From contig NZ_WMEA01000001.1 in NCBI RefSeq assembly GCF_021735925.1, forward strand, positions 3,750,001-3,814,000: a DNA stretch of 64,000 nucleotides. Reading direction: 5' to 3'. Each line of letters starts with the position of its first letter. Position 1 is the stretch's first letter. Below, one piece after another: positions 9,851 through 17,929 of the stretch. This DNA comes from Loktanella sp. M215 (lineage in GTDB: Bacteria; Pseudomonadota; Alphaproteobacteria; Rhodobacterales; Rhodobacteraceae). The notes under the pieces were generated by a model. The model worked only from the letters and a program-made list of their open reading frames with translations, was not told where the DNA came from and did not search any database. Made by a program: the position numbers and the translations under genes.

Positions 9851-10567
9851 TCAGACCTGCGGAGCGGCGAAGCCCTTGCCGATGATCGGCCCCGTCGGCC
9901 GCCCGGTGGGCGAACCCCCCAGAGGTTCCAGCGTAACCTCGTAAAGCTGTTGCGCACCGGGATCGGGCAGATCGGTGAAGTTGAGCAGCGTCGGTGCGGT
10001 CCGGTCCAGCGTACCGAGCGATGTCGGTCCCATGTCCTGCGACGGCAGCGTCCAGACCTGCAGCGTCCGATCCGCAGGCACGGCGATGTCGGCCACGAAG
10101 CGGACCGTCGCCGTGTCATTGCCGTAGTCGTCGATCACCGCCTGCGGCACGCCGTCCGCGTCCACCAGCACCGCGACGACGGTGGGGGCAGGCAGCGGGC
10201 GCATCCCTGTAAATCCGATCCCAAGCGCCAGACCCGCGACGACCGCCGCGATCAGACCCAAGGCCCTGCGCCCCGGTGCGCCCGGCGCGTTGGCCGCCAC
10301 AACGGCTGCGGCGCCGGATGACGGCGCTTCTTCCAGATCCTGCGTCGGCAATTTCCGCAGCACTTTTGCCGTGAACCCGTCTGGCAAGGTCACGGGATCC
10401 GCCGACAGGTCCAGCGGCAGCAATTGGTCGCGCAGGGCCCCCACCCTTTGGGCAAGCGCTGTATCACGCGCGATGATCGCCTCCATCAGCTCCGCCTCGG
10501 CGGGCGTCAGCAGGCCGAGGACGTAATCGTCGGACAGGGCGATGATCTCGTCGGACAGGCGGGTCAT
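9851..10567 (-). CDS. Anti-sigma factor, RskA-like, membrane-anchored
   Basis: 238 aa. The N-terminal region (DDYVLGLLTPAEAELMEA) is a typical zinc-free anti-sigma domain that binds the sigma factor. One transmembrane helix near residues 107-125 (ALGLIAAVVAGLALGIGF) leads to a periplasmic RskA-type domain with the usual LQVWTLP motif. The start at 10567 overlaps the sigma stop by ATGA. It should hold the upstream ECF sigma factor at the membrane until an envelope or oxidative signal triggers release. Confidence 0.85.
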   Translation of the reverse strand: MTRLSDEIIALSDDYVLGLLTPAEAELMEAIIARDTALAQRVGALRDQLLPLDLSADPVTLPDGFTAKVLRKLPTQDLEEAPSSGAAAVVAANAPGAPGRRALGLIAAVVAGLALGIGFTGMRPLPAPTVVAVLVDADGVPQAVIDDYGNDTATVRFVADIAVPADRTLQVWTLPSQDMGPTSLGTLDRTAPTLLNFTDLPDPGAQQLYEVTLEPLGGSPTGRPTGPIIGKGFAAPQV

Positions 10568-11130
10568 GTCAGACACTCCTTCAATGCGTGCAGGCCGCGC
10601 CGGATCAGCGACTTGATCGTGCCAAGCGGCACGTCCTGACGATCCGCGATTTCGGCGTGGGTAAAGCCTGCGACATGGGCCAGCAGGATGGCGTGGCGGC
10701 TGGGCTGGTCCAGACCGTGCAGGCAGTCGCGGATCCGGCTGGGTCCGGCCAGGATTTCCCATCCCTCCTCGGGGACGATGCGCTGGCGGCCCTCCTGCAG
10801 GGTGGCAAGGTCGCCGGGATCGAGGATCGACAGGCGTTTGCGGTCGCGCAGGATGTTCAGACACCGGTTGCGCAGAATGGCATAGATCCAGCCGCGCGCC
10901 GACCCGGATAAGGCGTCGAATTGTGCGGCCTTGCGCCAGACCTGCACCATCGCGTCCTGCAGCGCCTCTTCCGCCAGATCGCGACGGCCGAGGATACGGT
11001 TTGCAAGACCCAGCAGTTGCGGACCTTCGACCGAAAGGATCGTATCCACGCCTGTCTGGTCCCCTGCGGCACAGGCGGTCAACGCCGCTTTCAAACGGGC
11101 GGCACGGTCCGTCGCACTGTCGTCGGTCAA
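10564..11130 (-). CDS. ECF-family RNA polymerase sigma factor
   Basis: 188 aa from a TTG at 11130 that has AGAGGA seven bases upstream. Region 2 (LGLANRILGRRDLAEEALQDAMVQVWRKAAQFD) and region 4 with its helix-turn-helix (FTHAEIADRQDVPLGTIKSLIRRGL) are both complete. An in-frame ATG at 11214 would add 28 residues that do not look coding. It is coupled to the RskA-like anti-sigma and is divergent from a secreted DUF4394 protein, which is the likely first target. The signal is not evident. Confidence 0.85.
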   Translation of the reverse strand: MTDDSATDRAARLKAALTACAAGDQTGVDTILSVEGPQLLGLANRILGRRDLAEEALQDAMVQVWRKAAQFDALSGSARGWIYAILRNRCLNILRDRKRLSILDPGDLATLQEGRQRIVPEEGWEILAGPSRIRDCLHGLDQPSRHAILLAHVAGFTHAEIADRQDVPLGTIKSLIRRGLHALKECLT

Positions 11131-11258
11131 GGGGCCGTCCTCTCGCGTCTGGATCTGCCACGCCGCCGGGGCACAGGCTGCGGCACGGATCGTCTGTCCC
11201 ATCTGTTGATGCATCAATCCGGCCCCTTTCAAAAGAGAAGACACCGCCGCCGGCCCAC

Positions 11259-11291
11259 CGGATGCAAATTTTTTCGATTTTCCTGCATCCG
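11259..11291. promoter_or_regulatory. Inverted repeat CGGATGCA-N17-TGCATCCG between sigma and DUF4394 genes
   Basis: Two perfect 8-bp arms (11259-11266 and 11284-11291) enclose an AT-rich 17-bp spacer (AAATTTTTTCGATTTTCC). Because the arms are symmetric, each strand carries the same motif upstream of one divergent gene. This may be a regulator site or a shared divergent promoter element for the ECF sigma factor. Confidence 0.55.
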
Positions 11292-11371
11292 ATTTCGCGT
11301 CCCCCGTGTCTTCGGGACATGGACGGCGACGAACGCCGTGCTTTTGCAGACCCTGACAAAGGAATGACCCC

Positions 11372-12154
11372 ATGTTTCGTATCGCAGCTTTCTCGACCAC
11401 GGCCCTGACCCTGTCCCTGTCGGCCGCCCATGCGGCACCCGCCGTGGGCCTCGTCGGTGACAAGACCCTCGTGATGTTCGACACCGAGACGCTGGCCGTC
11501 TCGGGCACGATGGATGTGACCGGCGTCGACAGCCTGCTGGGCTTTGACTTGCGCCCGTCCAACAACACTCTGGTCGGCGTGACGCCCGACATGGTCGTCG
11601 TCAGCATCGACCCCGCCACCGGTGCCGCGACCGAGATGTCAACGATGGACACGCCCCTGTCCGTCGGCGACCAGCCCGTCATCGTCGATTTCAACCCGAT
11701 GGCCGACAAGCTGCGGTTCATGACCGGCACGACCAACCACCGCGTCGACGTGGACACCGGTGCCGTGACCGTGGATGGCAGCCTCGACTGGCAGGACGAT
11801 GACATGCACGTCGGCGAAACCCCCGCCATCGCCGCCGCGGCCTATATCAACAGCTTCGGCAAGCCCGAGAGCACGGCGATGTTCGACATCGACAGCACCA
11901 TCGTCGCGGTGATCCAGCAGGTCTCGCCCAACGACGGCACGTTGGGTGCGATCGGCAAGCTGGGCATCGACGCACCTGAAGCCAACTTCGCCTTCGACAT
12001 CCAGACGACCGAGGCGCTGGAGAACATGGGCTGGCTGATCAACGGCACGACGCTGTATTCCGTCGATCTGGAAACCGGCGTTGCCACCACAGCCGGCATG
12101 ATCGAGGGTGTGGACGGCACGATCCGCGACATGGCGATCCTGCCTGCGATGTGA
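11372..12154 (+). CDS. Secreted DUF4394 protein
   Basis: 260 aa. A Sec signal peptide ends at about residue 21 (LSAAHAAP). The mature part is a DUF4394 domain: repeating beta strands with motifs such as LVGVTPDMVVVSIDPATGAAT and VDFNPMADKLRFMTGTTNHRVD, suggesting a beta-propeller-like fold. The ATG at 11372 follows AAAGGA. It is divergent from the ECF sigma/anti-sigma pair. The biochemical role of DUF4394 proteins is not known to me; an extracytoplasmic stress or binding role would fit the context. Confidence 0.8.
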   Translation: MFRIAAFSTTALTLSLSAAHAAPAVGLVGDKTLVMFDTETLAVSGTMDVTGVDSLLGFDLRPSNNTLVGVTPDMVVVSIDPATGAATEMSTMDTPLSVGDQPVIVDFNPMADKLRFMTGTTNHRVDVDTGAVTVDGSLDWQDDDMHVGETPAIAAAAYINSFGKPESTAMFDIDSTIVAVIQQVSPNDGTLGAIGKLGIDAPEANFAFDIQTTEALENMGWLINGTTLYSVDLETGVATTAGMIEGVDGTIRDMAILPAM

Positions 12155-12176
12155 TCCCGCCTCGCAGGTCAGGCGC

Positions 12177-12201
12177 GGCGCGGCCCCCCGGGGGTCGCGC
12201 C
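12177..12201 (+). terminator. GC-rich hairpin after the DUF4394 gene
   Basis: GGCGCG (12177-12182) pairs with CGCGCC (12196-12201), extended by a C run opposite a G run. It lies 23 bp after the stop codon. No T tract follows, so termination strength is uncertain. Confidence 0.5.
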
Positions 12202-12337
12202 GTTCGCCTGTCCGGTGACGGTCATGTGTCGGGGGCCAATCTGGATCAGTCTGCAGTCTGCCCCGCTGGCGCATGATGCGGCGTCTGGCGACCATTCCGG
12301 TCCGCCACTTGCCGCAGCGCACAAAGCGAGACACACC

Positions 12338-12877
12338 ATGACCTCTCCCCCGAACACCCCCCTCATCATTGCGGGCACGCTGGCCGTCGCCGCCGTGCTG
12401 GGGGGCGTTGGCACCTATGCCTTCGTCAATTCCGGCCTTTATGACGTGTCGGCCACGACGCCGGATTCTAAGCTGGTCTACTGGGCGACCCACCAGACGA
12501 TGGAACACTCGGTCGCGGCCCGTCTGGGCGCGAACGTCGTGCCCGCCGCACTGGAACTGCCGGCCACCATCGCCACGGGCGGTCAGATCTTCGTCGCGAA
12601 CTGCGCGGTCTGTCACGGCCGTCCGGGGGTCGAAAAGACGCCCATCGCGCAGGGTCTGAACCCGACGCCGCCCGACCTTTACCGGGCAGACCGTGAACCC
12701 GATGCGCAGGAAAATTTCCAGTTCATCAAGCACGGCATCAAGATGACTGGCATGCCCGCCTTTGGCCCAACGCAGACCGATGAACAGGTCTGGGCGCTGG
12801 TCGCGTTCCTGAACCTGCTGCCCGGGATCACCGCGCCCGATTTCGACGCCGCGATCGCCCCGCCCGCCGGCGGCTGA
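12338..12877 (+). CDS. Membrane-anchored monohaem c-type cytochrome
   Basis: 179 aa. One N-terminal hydrophobic helix (about residues 9-30) serves as uncleaved anchor or signal. The haem motif CAVCH is at residues 89-93, and the sixth ligand is probably the Met in KMTGMPAF. It probably carries electrons in the periplasm or dehydrogenates a small molecule with an unknown partner; no oxidoreductase sits beside it. The ATG at 12338 has only a weak ribosome site. Upstream in-frame codons back to about 12215 lack membrane or domain sense. Confidence 0.8.
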   Translation: MTSPPNTPLIIAGTLAVAAVLGGVGTYAFVNSGLYDVSATTPDSKLVYWATHQTMEHSVAARLGANVVPAALELPATIATGGQIFVANCAVCHGRPGVEKTPIAQGLNPTPPDLYRADREPDAQENFQFIKHGIKMTGMPAFGPTQTDEQVWALVAFLNLLPGITAPDFDAAIAPPAGG

Positions 12878-12887
12878 GGCACCACGA

Positions 12888-12911
12888 AGCGCCGCCCGGC
12901 GGGGCGGCGCT
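12888..12911. terminator. Bidirectional hairpin between cytochrome c and cbpM
   Basis: AGCGCCGCCC (12888-12897) and GGGCGGCGCT (12902-12911) form a perfect 10-bp stem with a four-base loop. The minus-strand cbpM stop codon overlaps its right arm. It lies between convergent genes and probably ends transcription from both sides. Confidence 0.65.
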
Positions 12912-13242
12912 AGAGCAAATCGCCCAAGGTCGCGGCAATCGCCTCGCGGACGGGGGCGGGCTGTGCCCTGATCGCCGTCAGCAGCGCCTGCCGCTGCAGG
13001 CGCGCCGCGTGCATCTGGTCGATGACCGAGATCACCAGCGCCAGCGCATCAGCCTCCATCCGGTAAACCTCGGAGAAGCCGCAGAGCAGGTCCAGCCGCG
13101 CCAGATCCGCCTCGTCAAAGGCAGGACCCGCATCGGTGGCTTTCGGCACGACCGCCTCTGCGGCGATCAGCGCATCCAGTTGCGCGCGCGTCAGACCCGA
13201 GATCTGCACGAGCGTCTGTGCAAAGGTATAGGTCCGCGTCAT
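12910..13242 (-). CDS. cbpM: CbpM-like chaperone modulator (MerR-type HTH)
   Basis: 110 aa, small all-helical protein of the CbpM type, with the N-terminal segment TFAQTLVQISGLTRAQLDALIAAEAV resembling a MerR helix-turn-helix. CbpM proteins bind and inhibit the J domain of CbpA. The ATG at 13242 has AAGGGGG upstream and overlaps the stop of the CbpA-like gene (ATGA), the usual cbpA-cbpM order. Confidence 0.78.
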   Translation of the reverse strand: MTRTYTFAQTLVQISGLTRAQLDALIAAEAVVPKATDAGPAFDEADLARLDLLCGFSEVYRMEADALALVISVIDQMHAARLQRQALLTAIRAQPAPVREAIAATLGDLL

Positions 13243-14225
13243 CGTGGCACCCCCTTCATCATTGTCGCGCGCGGGTCGTCGTGATGGGCGCTGCGCCATG
13301 CGGTCAGGAACGCCGCAAGCTCCGGGTCGTCGGCTTTCGGCACCACGATCCGCAACTCTACCAGCTGATCGCCCGCGCCGTCCGGTCCCGGCACACCGCG
13401 CCCGCGCAGCCGCAGGATCTTGCCGCTGCTCGACCCTTTCGGGATCGTCAGCGTGACATCACCCGTCACCGTCGGCACCTGCACCTTGGCGCCCAGCACC
13501 GCCTCGTCCAGCGTGATCGGCAGCGTGACCTTGATGGTATTGCCATCGCGCTGGAACACCGGATGCGGTGCGACGCTCACCGTCACCTGCGCGTCGCCGC
13601 GCGGACCGCCGCCAAAGCCTGCACCGCCCTTGCCCCGCAGCCGCAGCGTCTGGCCGTCGCGCAGCCCCGGCGGAATGGTGATCGCCAGATCGCCCTCGCC
13701 GGGCAGGGTGATGCGCGTGGTCGCCCCGCGCACGGCGTCAAGGAACGGCACGGTCAGCGCATAGCCCTGATCCGGCCCGCGGGCCGCAAAGCCCTGCGAC
13801 CGCCCTGCCCCGCGCTGGCGCAGGATGTCGGCAAAGATGTCCTCTGCCCCCATGCCGCCAAAACCGCCCTGCCCGCCAAAACCTTGTCCTCCAAACCCAC
13901 TCTGCTGCGCGCCCGGCTGCCCTGCGGCACCCGCATGGTCACGGTAATAACGGCGCTGCGGCTTGTCCTGACCCGAGGCGTCGATCTCTCCCGCATCGAA
14001 GCGGGCGCGGGTGGCGGGATCCTTCAGCAGGTCGTGGGCGCTGGTGATGCGCTTGAACCGCGCCTCCGCCTGCGGGTCATCGGGGTTGATGTCGGGATGA
14101 GAGGTGCGGACCAGCTTGCGATAGGCCTGCTTGATCTGCGCCTCTGTCGCGGTCTTGGTCAGCCCCAGTGCGGCATAGGGATCGTCGGTGTCCGTGTCCG
14201 CACGGGCGGTCGATGCGCGCGCCAT
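13239..14225 (-). CDS. cbpA: CbpA-like DnaJ-family co-chaperone
   Basis: 328 aa. J domain at about residues 15-75 with the HPD tripeptide at 43-45, then a Gly/Phe-rich linker (GFGGQGFGGQGGFGGMG), then a DnaJ C-terminal substrate-binding domain. There is no zinc-finger domain, which separates it from DnaJ itself and matches CbpA. It should stimulate DnaK ATPase. It is coupled to cbpM downstream and preceded by a possible 28-codon ORF that overlaps its start. Confidence 0.9.
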   Translation of the reverse strand: MARASTARADTDTDDPYAALGLTKTATEAQIKQAYRKLVRTSHPDINPDDPQAEARFKRITSAHDLLKDPATRARFDAGEIDASGQDKPQRRYYRDHAGAAGQPGAQQSGFGGQGFGGQGGFGGMGAEDIFADILRQRGAGRSQGFAARGPDQGYALTVPFLDAVRGATTRITLPGEGDLAITIPPGLRDGQTLRLRGKGGAGFGGGPRGDAQVTVSVAPHPVFQRDGNTIKVTLPITLDEAVLGAKVQVPTVTGDVTLTIPKGSSSGKILRLRGRGVPGPDGAGDQLVELRIVVPKADDPELAAFLTAWRSAHHDDPRATMMKGVPR

Positions 14226-14311
14226 CAGATGCGCCCCCCGGAACGGGCCGCAGCCCTGCCGCGCGGGCTGATCCGCGCGCGTGTCATCTGGTAGGCCTCC
14301 GTCATGTTCAT
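14225..14311 (-). CDS. Possible 28-aa leader ORF coupled to cbpA
   Basis: ATG at 14311, stop TGA overlapping the first base of the cbpA ATG (TGATG). The product is short and Arg-rich (begins MNMTEAYQMTRARI). Codon use is compatible with coding but the ribosome site is weak, and I do not recognise it. It could be a translational-coupling leader or chance. Confidence 0.3.
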   Translation of the reverse strand: MNMTEAYQMTRARISPRGRAAARSGGRI

Positions 14312-14479
14312 CGTCCCGATCCGGCTGCGCCCCTGCGACGCTGCTTCAGTCAGGCGCGCGATGCAGGCGAATTGCAAGCGGCCTGTCTTGCGGCTGACGT
14401 TTCACGCACCCTGTCATCGCAGGATAATCGCCCCGATCCCGCCCGCACTGATCCAGATCAAACAGCCCGCCGTCGCGCC

Positions 14480-16024
14480 CTAATGCGCCGCGACAGACTT
14501 GTCCTTGGGCGGTGTGCGCATCAAAAGCGCCGCGAGGGCCAGACCGCCGAAGAGCACCGTGATCAGCACGAAGACGTCGATGAACGACATCACCGCCGCC
14601 TGCCCGCGCAGGCGCCCGGCCATCTGCGCCAGCGCACCGGTCGCCCCGTCCAACCCCCGCGCCGTCAGGTTCTGCGCCATCATGTCAAGCTGGCGCAGCG
14701 CCTCCTGATTGGTCCAGGTGATCGCCTCTGACAGGCGTTCATAGTGCAGGGTGCGGCGGTCGGTGAGCAGGGTGTTGATGACCGCGAGGCCCACGGCGCC
14801 CCCGAGGTTGCGCATCAGGTTGTAAAGGCCCGACGCGCCCTTCATCTTTTCCGGCGGCAGGGTGCCGAGGGCGAGGTTGTTGATCGGCACCATGCACAGC
14901 ATCAGTGACAGACCGCGCAGGATCTGCGGCAGCATCAGTTCCTGAAAGTCCCAGTCGGCGGTCAGACCCGTCAGCATCCAGGTGGAGGTCGCAAAGCCCA
15001 CGAAGCCGATCAGCAGCATCAGCCGCAGGTCCAGTTTCGACGCCAATATCCCCGCCAGCGGCGCGCTGAAGAACATCGCAAGGCCCGAGATGAAGACCGT
15101 TTCCCCGATCATCAGGCTGTCGTAACCGCGGATCGAGGCGAGGTAGAGCGGGTAGAGATACGTCAGACCATAAAGCCCGATGCCCATCGTGAAGCTAAAC
15201 ATGGACCCCACGGCAAAGTTCACGTCGCGAAACGCCGAGAAATCGACGATCGGCTCCTCCCGCGTGAAGGCGCGCCAGAAGGTGACGATGCCACCAATGA
15301 CCATGATGACGGCCAGCACGGCAACCGCCTCGTCCTGCAGCCAGTCATTGGCGGGGCCTTCCTCCAGCACGTATTCCAGCCCGCCGAGGAACCCGGCCAG
15401 CGCCGCAAGCCCCCACCAGTCGAAGCGATTGAAGAGCTTCCAGTTCGGGCGGTCGAAGTCGATCAGGGTCCATGCGCCGATGGCCACGGCGATGCCGGGG
15501 ATGACGTTGACGAGGAACAGCCAGTGCCACGACAGCGCATGGCTGAGGTAGCCGCCGACGGTCGGGCCGACGGTCGGCGCCAGCGTCGCGATCAGGCCGA
15601 TGATTGGCGAGACGATGTTGCGCTTGGACGGCGGAAAGATCGTGAAGGCCGCGGCAAAGACCGACGGGATCATGCCGCCGCCCAAGAACCCTTGCAATGC
15701 CCGCCAAAGGATCATTTCCGAGATCGAGCCGGAGGTGGCGCACATGAAACTCGCCGCGGTGAACCCTGCGGCCGCACAGGTGAACAGGATGCGCGTCGAC
15801 ATGACCCGGCTGAGGAAGCCAGACAGCGGGATCATGATGACCTCTGCGATCAGATAGGCGGTCTGGACCCAGCTGATCTCGTCCGGGCTGGCGCCCAGAC
15901 CGGCCTGAATGTCCGGCAGCGATGCGCTGACGATCTGGATGTCCAGGATCGCCATGAACATGCCGACGACCATGACCATGAAGGCCGCGATCCGGCGTCC
16001 CGTCAGTTCGGGGGCGTCGTCCAT
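14480..16024 (-). CDS. EmrB/QacA-type MFS efflux transporter, 14 TM
   Basis: 514 aa of the DHA2 (drug:H+ antiporter, 14-helix) family. The N-terminal helix carries FMAILDIQIVSASLPDIQ (motif D of the family), and motif C-like GGMIPSVF and TVGPTVGGYL follow. The ATG at 16024 lies one base after the adaptor stop (TGACATG). Together with the HlyD-like adaptor it should form an EmrAB-type tripartite pump exporting hydrophobic toxic compounds. The outer-membrane channel is not in the window. Expression is probably set by the divergent TetR gene. Confidence 0.88.
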   Translation of the reverse strand: MDDAPELTGRRIAAFMVMVVGMFMAILDIQIVSASLPDIQAGLGASPDEISWVQTAYLIAEVIMIPLSGFLSRVMSTRILFTCAAAGFTAASFMCATSGSISEMILWRALQGFLGGGMIPSVFAAAFTIFPPSKRNIVSPIIGLIATLAPTVGPTVGGYLSHALSWHWLFLVNVIPGIAVAIGAWTLIDFDRPNWKLFNRFDWWGLAALAGFLGGLEYVLEEGPANDWLQDEAVAVLAVIMVIGGIVTFWRAFTREEPIVDFSAFRDVNFAVGSMFSFTMGIGLYGLTYLYPLYLASIRGYDSLMIGETVFISGLAMFFSAPLAGILASKLDLRLMLLIGFVGFATSTWMLTGLTADWDFQELMLPQILRGLSLMLCMVPINNLALGTLPPEKMKGASGLYNLMRNLGGAVGLAVINTLLTDRRTLHYERLSEAITWTNQEALRQLDMMAQNLTARGLDGATGALAQMAGRLRGQAAVMSFIDVFVLITVLFGGLALAALLMRTPPKDKSVAAH

Positions 16025-16025
16025 G

Positions 16026-17168
16026 TCACTTGGCCGCGGCGGCGGCACCGTCGCCAGTGCGGCTGTCGATCTCGACCACGGCAGACAGGCCCGCGCGCAA
16101 TAGGCCAGTGTCGAGCGCATCGGCGGGGATCGCGATGCGGACGGGCACGCGCTGCACGACCTTGGTGAAGTTGCCGGTCGCGTTGTCGGCGGGCAGCAGG
16201 CTGAAGACCGACCCGGTGGCCGGGGCAAACGAGTCCACCGTGCCTTCGTATTCCACGTCAGGCAGCGCGTCGAAGGTGATGTGGACCGCAGCACCCGGAT
16301 GGATGCCGGGCATCTGCGTTTCTTTGAAATTCGCCTTGATGTAAAGCGTGTCCGTCGGCACCAGCGCCGCCAGACGCGCACCGGGCGCAACAAGATCGCC
16401 AACCTCCAGCGTCAGGTTGGCCAGCGTGCCGTCGGCGGGGGCGCGCAGGACGGTCAGGTCCAGATTGCGCGCAGCCTGATCGACGGCCAGTTGCAATTCG
16501 CGCGTCGTCCCCTCGGCCTCGGCCCGCTGGGCGCGCAGCACGGCGACCTGCGCCTGTGCCGCGGCGATGGCGGCGTCCGCGTTCGCGATAGAGGCGGTGG
16601 CCGTGTCCAGTCCTTCGGTCGCGGTATCCAGTTGGGCCTGCGACGCCACGTTGTCGCGGCTCAGCTTCTGCGTCCGCTCTGCCGTGGTCGTGGCGGTGCG
16701 CAGCTGCGCGCCGGCCACATCGCGCATCGCCCGCGCCTGCGCCACACCGGCCTCTGCCGCCTGAATCTGTGCATCGATCCGCGACAGGGTGTCGGCGGCG
16801 GTCTCGACCCGGCTTTTCGCCACGTCGAGTGCGATGGCATAGTCGCCGTCGTCCAGCCGCACCAGCACGTCGCCCGCCTTGACGGTCTGGTTCTCGACCG
16901 CCTCGACCCCGGCGACATAGCCCTGCACCCGACTGGAAATCATCGTGATGTCGGCGGTGACATAGGCGTCGTCCGTGTCGACCATGAAACGACCGGTCGT
17001 CCACCAGCCCTGCCCGACGTAGGCCAGCCCGCCGATCACGGCCAGGGCCACGATCATCAGCACGACCTTCTTGCGGCTGCGGCCCGCGGGTTTCGTCGTC
17101 TGGGGGACGGATGCATCAGGGGCGTCCGGCGTGGCGGCAGCTGACATCGTGCGATCGTGGCGGGCCAT
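16026..17168 (-). CDS. EmrA-like HlyD-family membrane fusion protein
   Basis: 380 aa. A short cytoplasmic tail is followed by one membrane helix (about residues 34-53, VVLMIVALAVIGGLAYVGQG). Then come a biotinyl-lipoyl barrel half (DDAYVTADITMISSRVQGYV), a long Ala/Gln-rich coiled coil, and the second half (LRAPADGTLANLTLEVGDLV). It bridges the inner-membrane pump to an outer-membrane channel. Two operator-like palindromes lie within 100 bp upstream. Confidence 0.88.
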   Translation of the reverse strand: MARHDRTMSAAATPDAPDASVPQTTKPAGRSRKKVVLMIVALAVIGGLAYVGQGWWTTGRFMVDTDDAYVTADITMISSRVQGYVAGVEAVENQTVKAGDVLVRLDDGDYAIALDVAKSRVETAADTLSRIDAQIQAAEAGVAQARAMRDVAGAQLRTATTTAERTQKLSRDNVASQAQLDTATEGLDTATASIANADAAIAAAQAQVAVLRAQRAEAEGTTRELQLAVDQAARNLDLTVLRAPADGTLANLTLEVGDLVAPGARLAALVPTDTLYIKANFKETQMPGIHPGAAVHITFDALPDVEYEGTVDSFAPATGSVFSLLPADNATGNFTKVVQRVPVRIAIPADALDTGLLRAGLSAVVEIDSRTGDGAAAAAK

Positions 17169-17188
17169 GGAACGTCCTTTCAGTCGAA

Positions 17189-17206
17189 TCGAAACGATCG
17201 GTTCGA
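17189..17206. promoter_or_regulatory. TetR operator-like palindrome 1
   Basis: TCGAAACGATCGGTTCGA, an 18-bp near-palindrome (one mismatched pair), 20 bp upstream of the adaptor gene start. It matches the second site at 17247-17264 in length and half-site. Confidence 0.7.
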
Positions 17207-17246
17207 TCGGGACGTAGGACAGGTCTCAGTCCAAATCAAGACTTCA

Positions 17247-17264
17247 TCGAACCGTTCGGTTCGA
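17247..17264. promoter_or_regulatory. TetR operator-like palindrome 2
   Basis: TCGAACCGTTCGGTTCGA, a perfect 18-bp palindrome, 13 bp upstream of the tetR ATG. Together with site 1 it brackets the divergent promoters, so one regulator could control both the pump and itself. The centre-to-centre distance is 58 bp. Confidence 0.78.
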
Positions 17265-17277
17265 TTATAGGAAGGCG

Positions 17278-17916
17278 ATGGAACATGCCCCCCCCTCGCC
17301 CCGGCGCCACGCCGCCGGCACCGATCCGCAAAAGCGCGCGGCGATCCTGAAGGGCGCCGCGCAAATCTTCATGGACAAGGGGTTCGATGGCGCGGGCGTC
17401 AGCGACATCTGTCGCGCCGCTGGCGTGTCGAAAAGCACGCTTTACGTCTATTTCGCCAGCAAGGAAGACCTGTTCGAAACGCTGGTCTCTCAGGAACGCG
17501 ACCGCCTGTTCGTGGGGGTCGAGGCGCAGATGGACGGCGACGCGCCCCTGCCCGACCGGTTGACAGCCTTTGCCACGGCGCTGGCGCACGTGCTGTGTTC
17601 GGACACGGTGATCCGGGCGCAACGCACGGTCATCGGCATCGCGGAACGGATGCCGGACCTTGGCACCCGGTTCTACGAAGGCGGTGCGCTGCGGGCGCAG
17701 CGCACCCTGGCGCTGCGCCTCGACAAGGAAGTTGCGGCAGGCAGGCTGGCCATCGACGACACCACGTTCGCCGCCTGTCAGCTGATCGAGCTGTCCACCG
17801 TCGGCCTGTGGCGGCAGCGGCTGTTTGGTCACATGCAAACGCCACCCCACCCCGCACGCGTCGCCGCAAGCGCAGCAGCGGCGGTCGAGATGTTCCTCAG
17901 CCGCTACGGCACCTAG
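17278..17916 (+). CDS. TetR/AcrR-family repressor of the efflux operon
   Basis: 212 aa. The N-terminal DNA-binding domain is complete (ILKGAAQIFMDKGFDGAGVSDICRAAGVSKSTLYVYFASKEDLF), followed by a helical ligand pocket of the AefR/TetR_C type. It is divergent from the EmrAB-like genes with two matching palindromes between them. It presumably represses the pump until a pump substrate binds. The inducer is unknown. Confidence 0.88.
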   Translation: MEHAPPSPRRHAAGTDPQKRAAILKGAAQIFMDKGFDGAGVSDICRAAGVSKSTLYVYFASKEDLFETLVSQERDRLFVGVEAQMDGDAPLPDRLTAFATALAHVLCSDTVIRAQRTVIGIAERMPDLGTRFYEGGALRAQRTLALRLDKEVAAGRLAIDDTTFAACQLIELSTVGLWRQRLFGHMQTPPHPARVAASAAAAVEMFLSRYGT

Positions 17917-17929
17917 ACAGCGCTGCGGT

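Noticed and set aside
11131..11214. Longer start (ATG 11214) for the ECF sigma factor
   Set aside because: The extra 28 residues look noncoding and a TTG at 11130 has a far better ribosome site; still possible.
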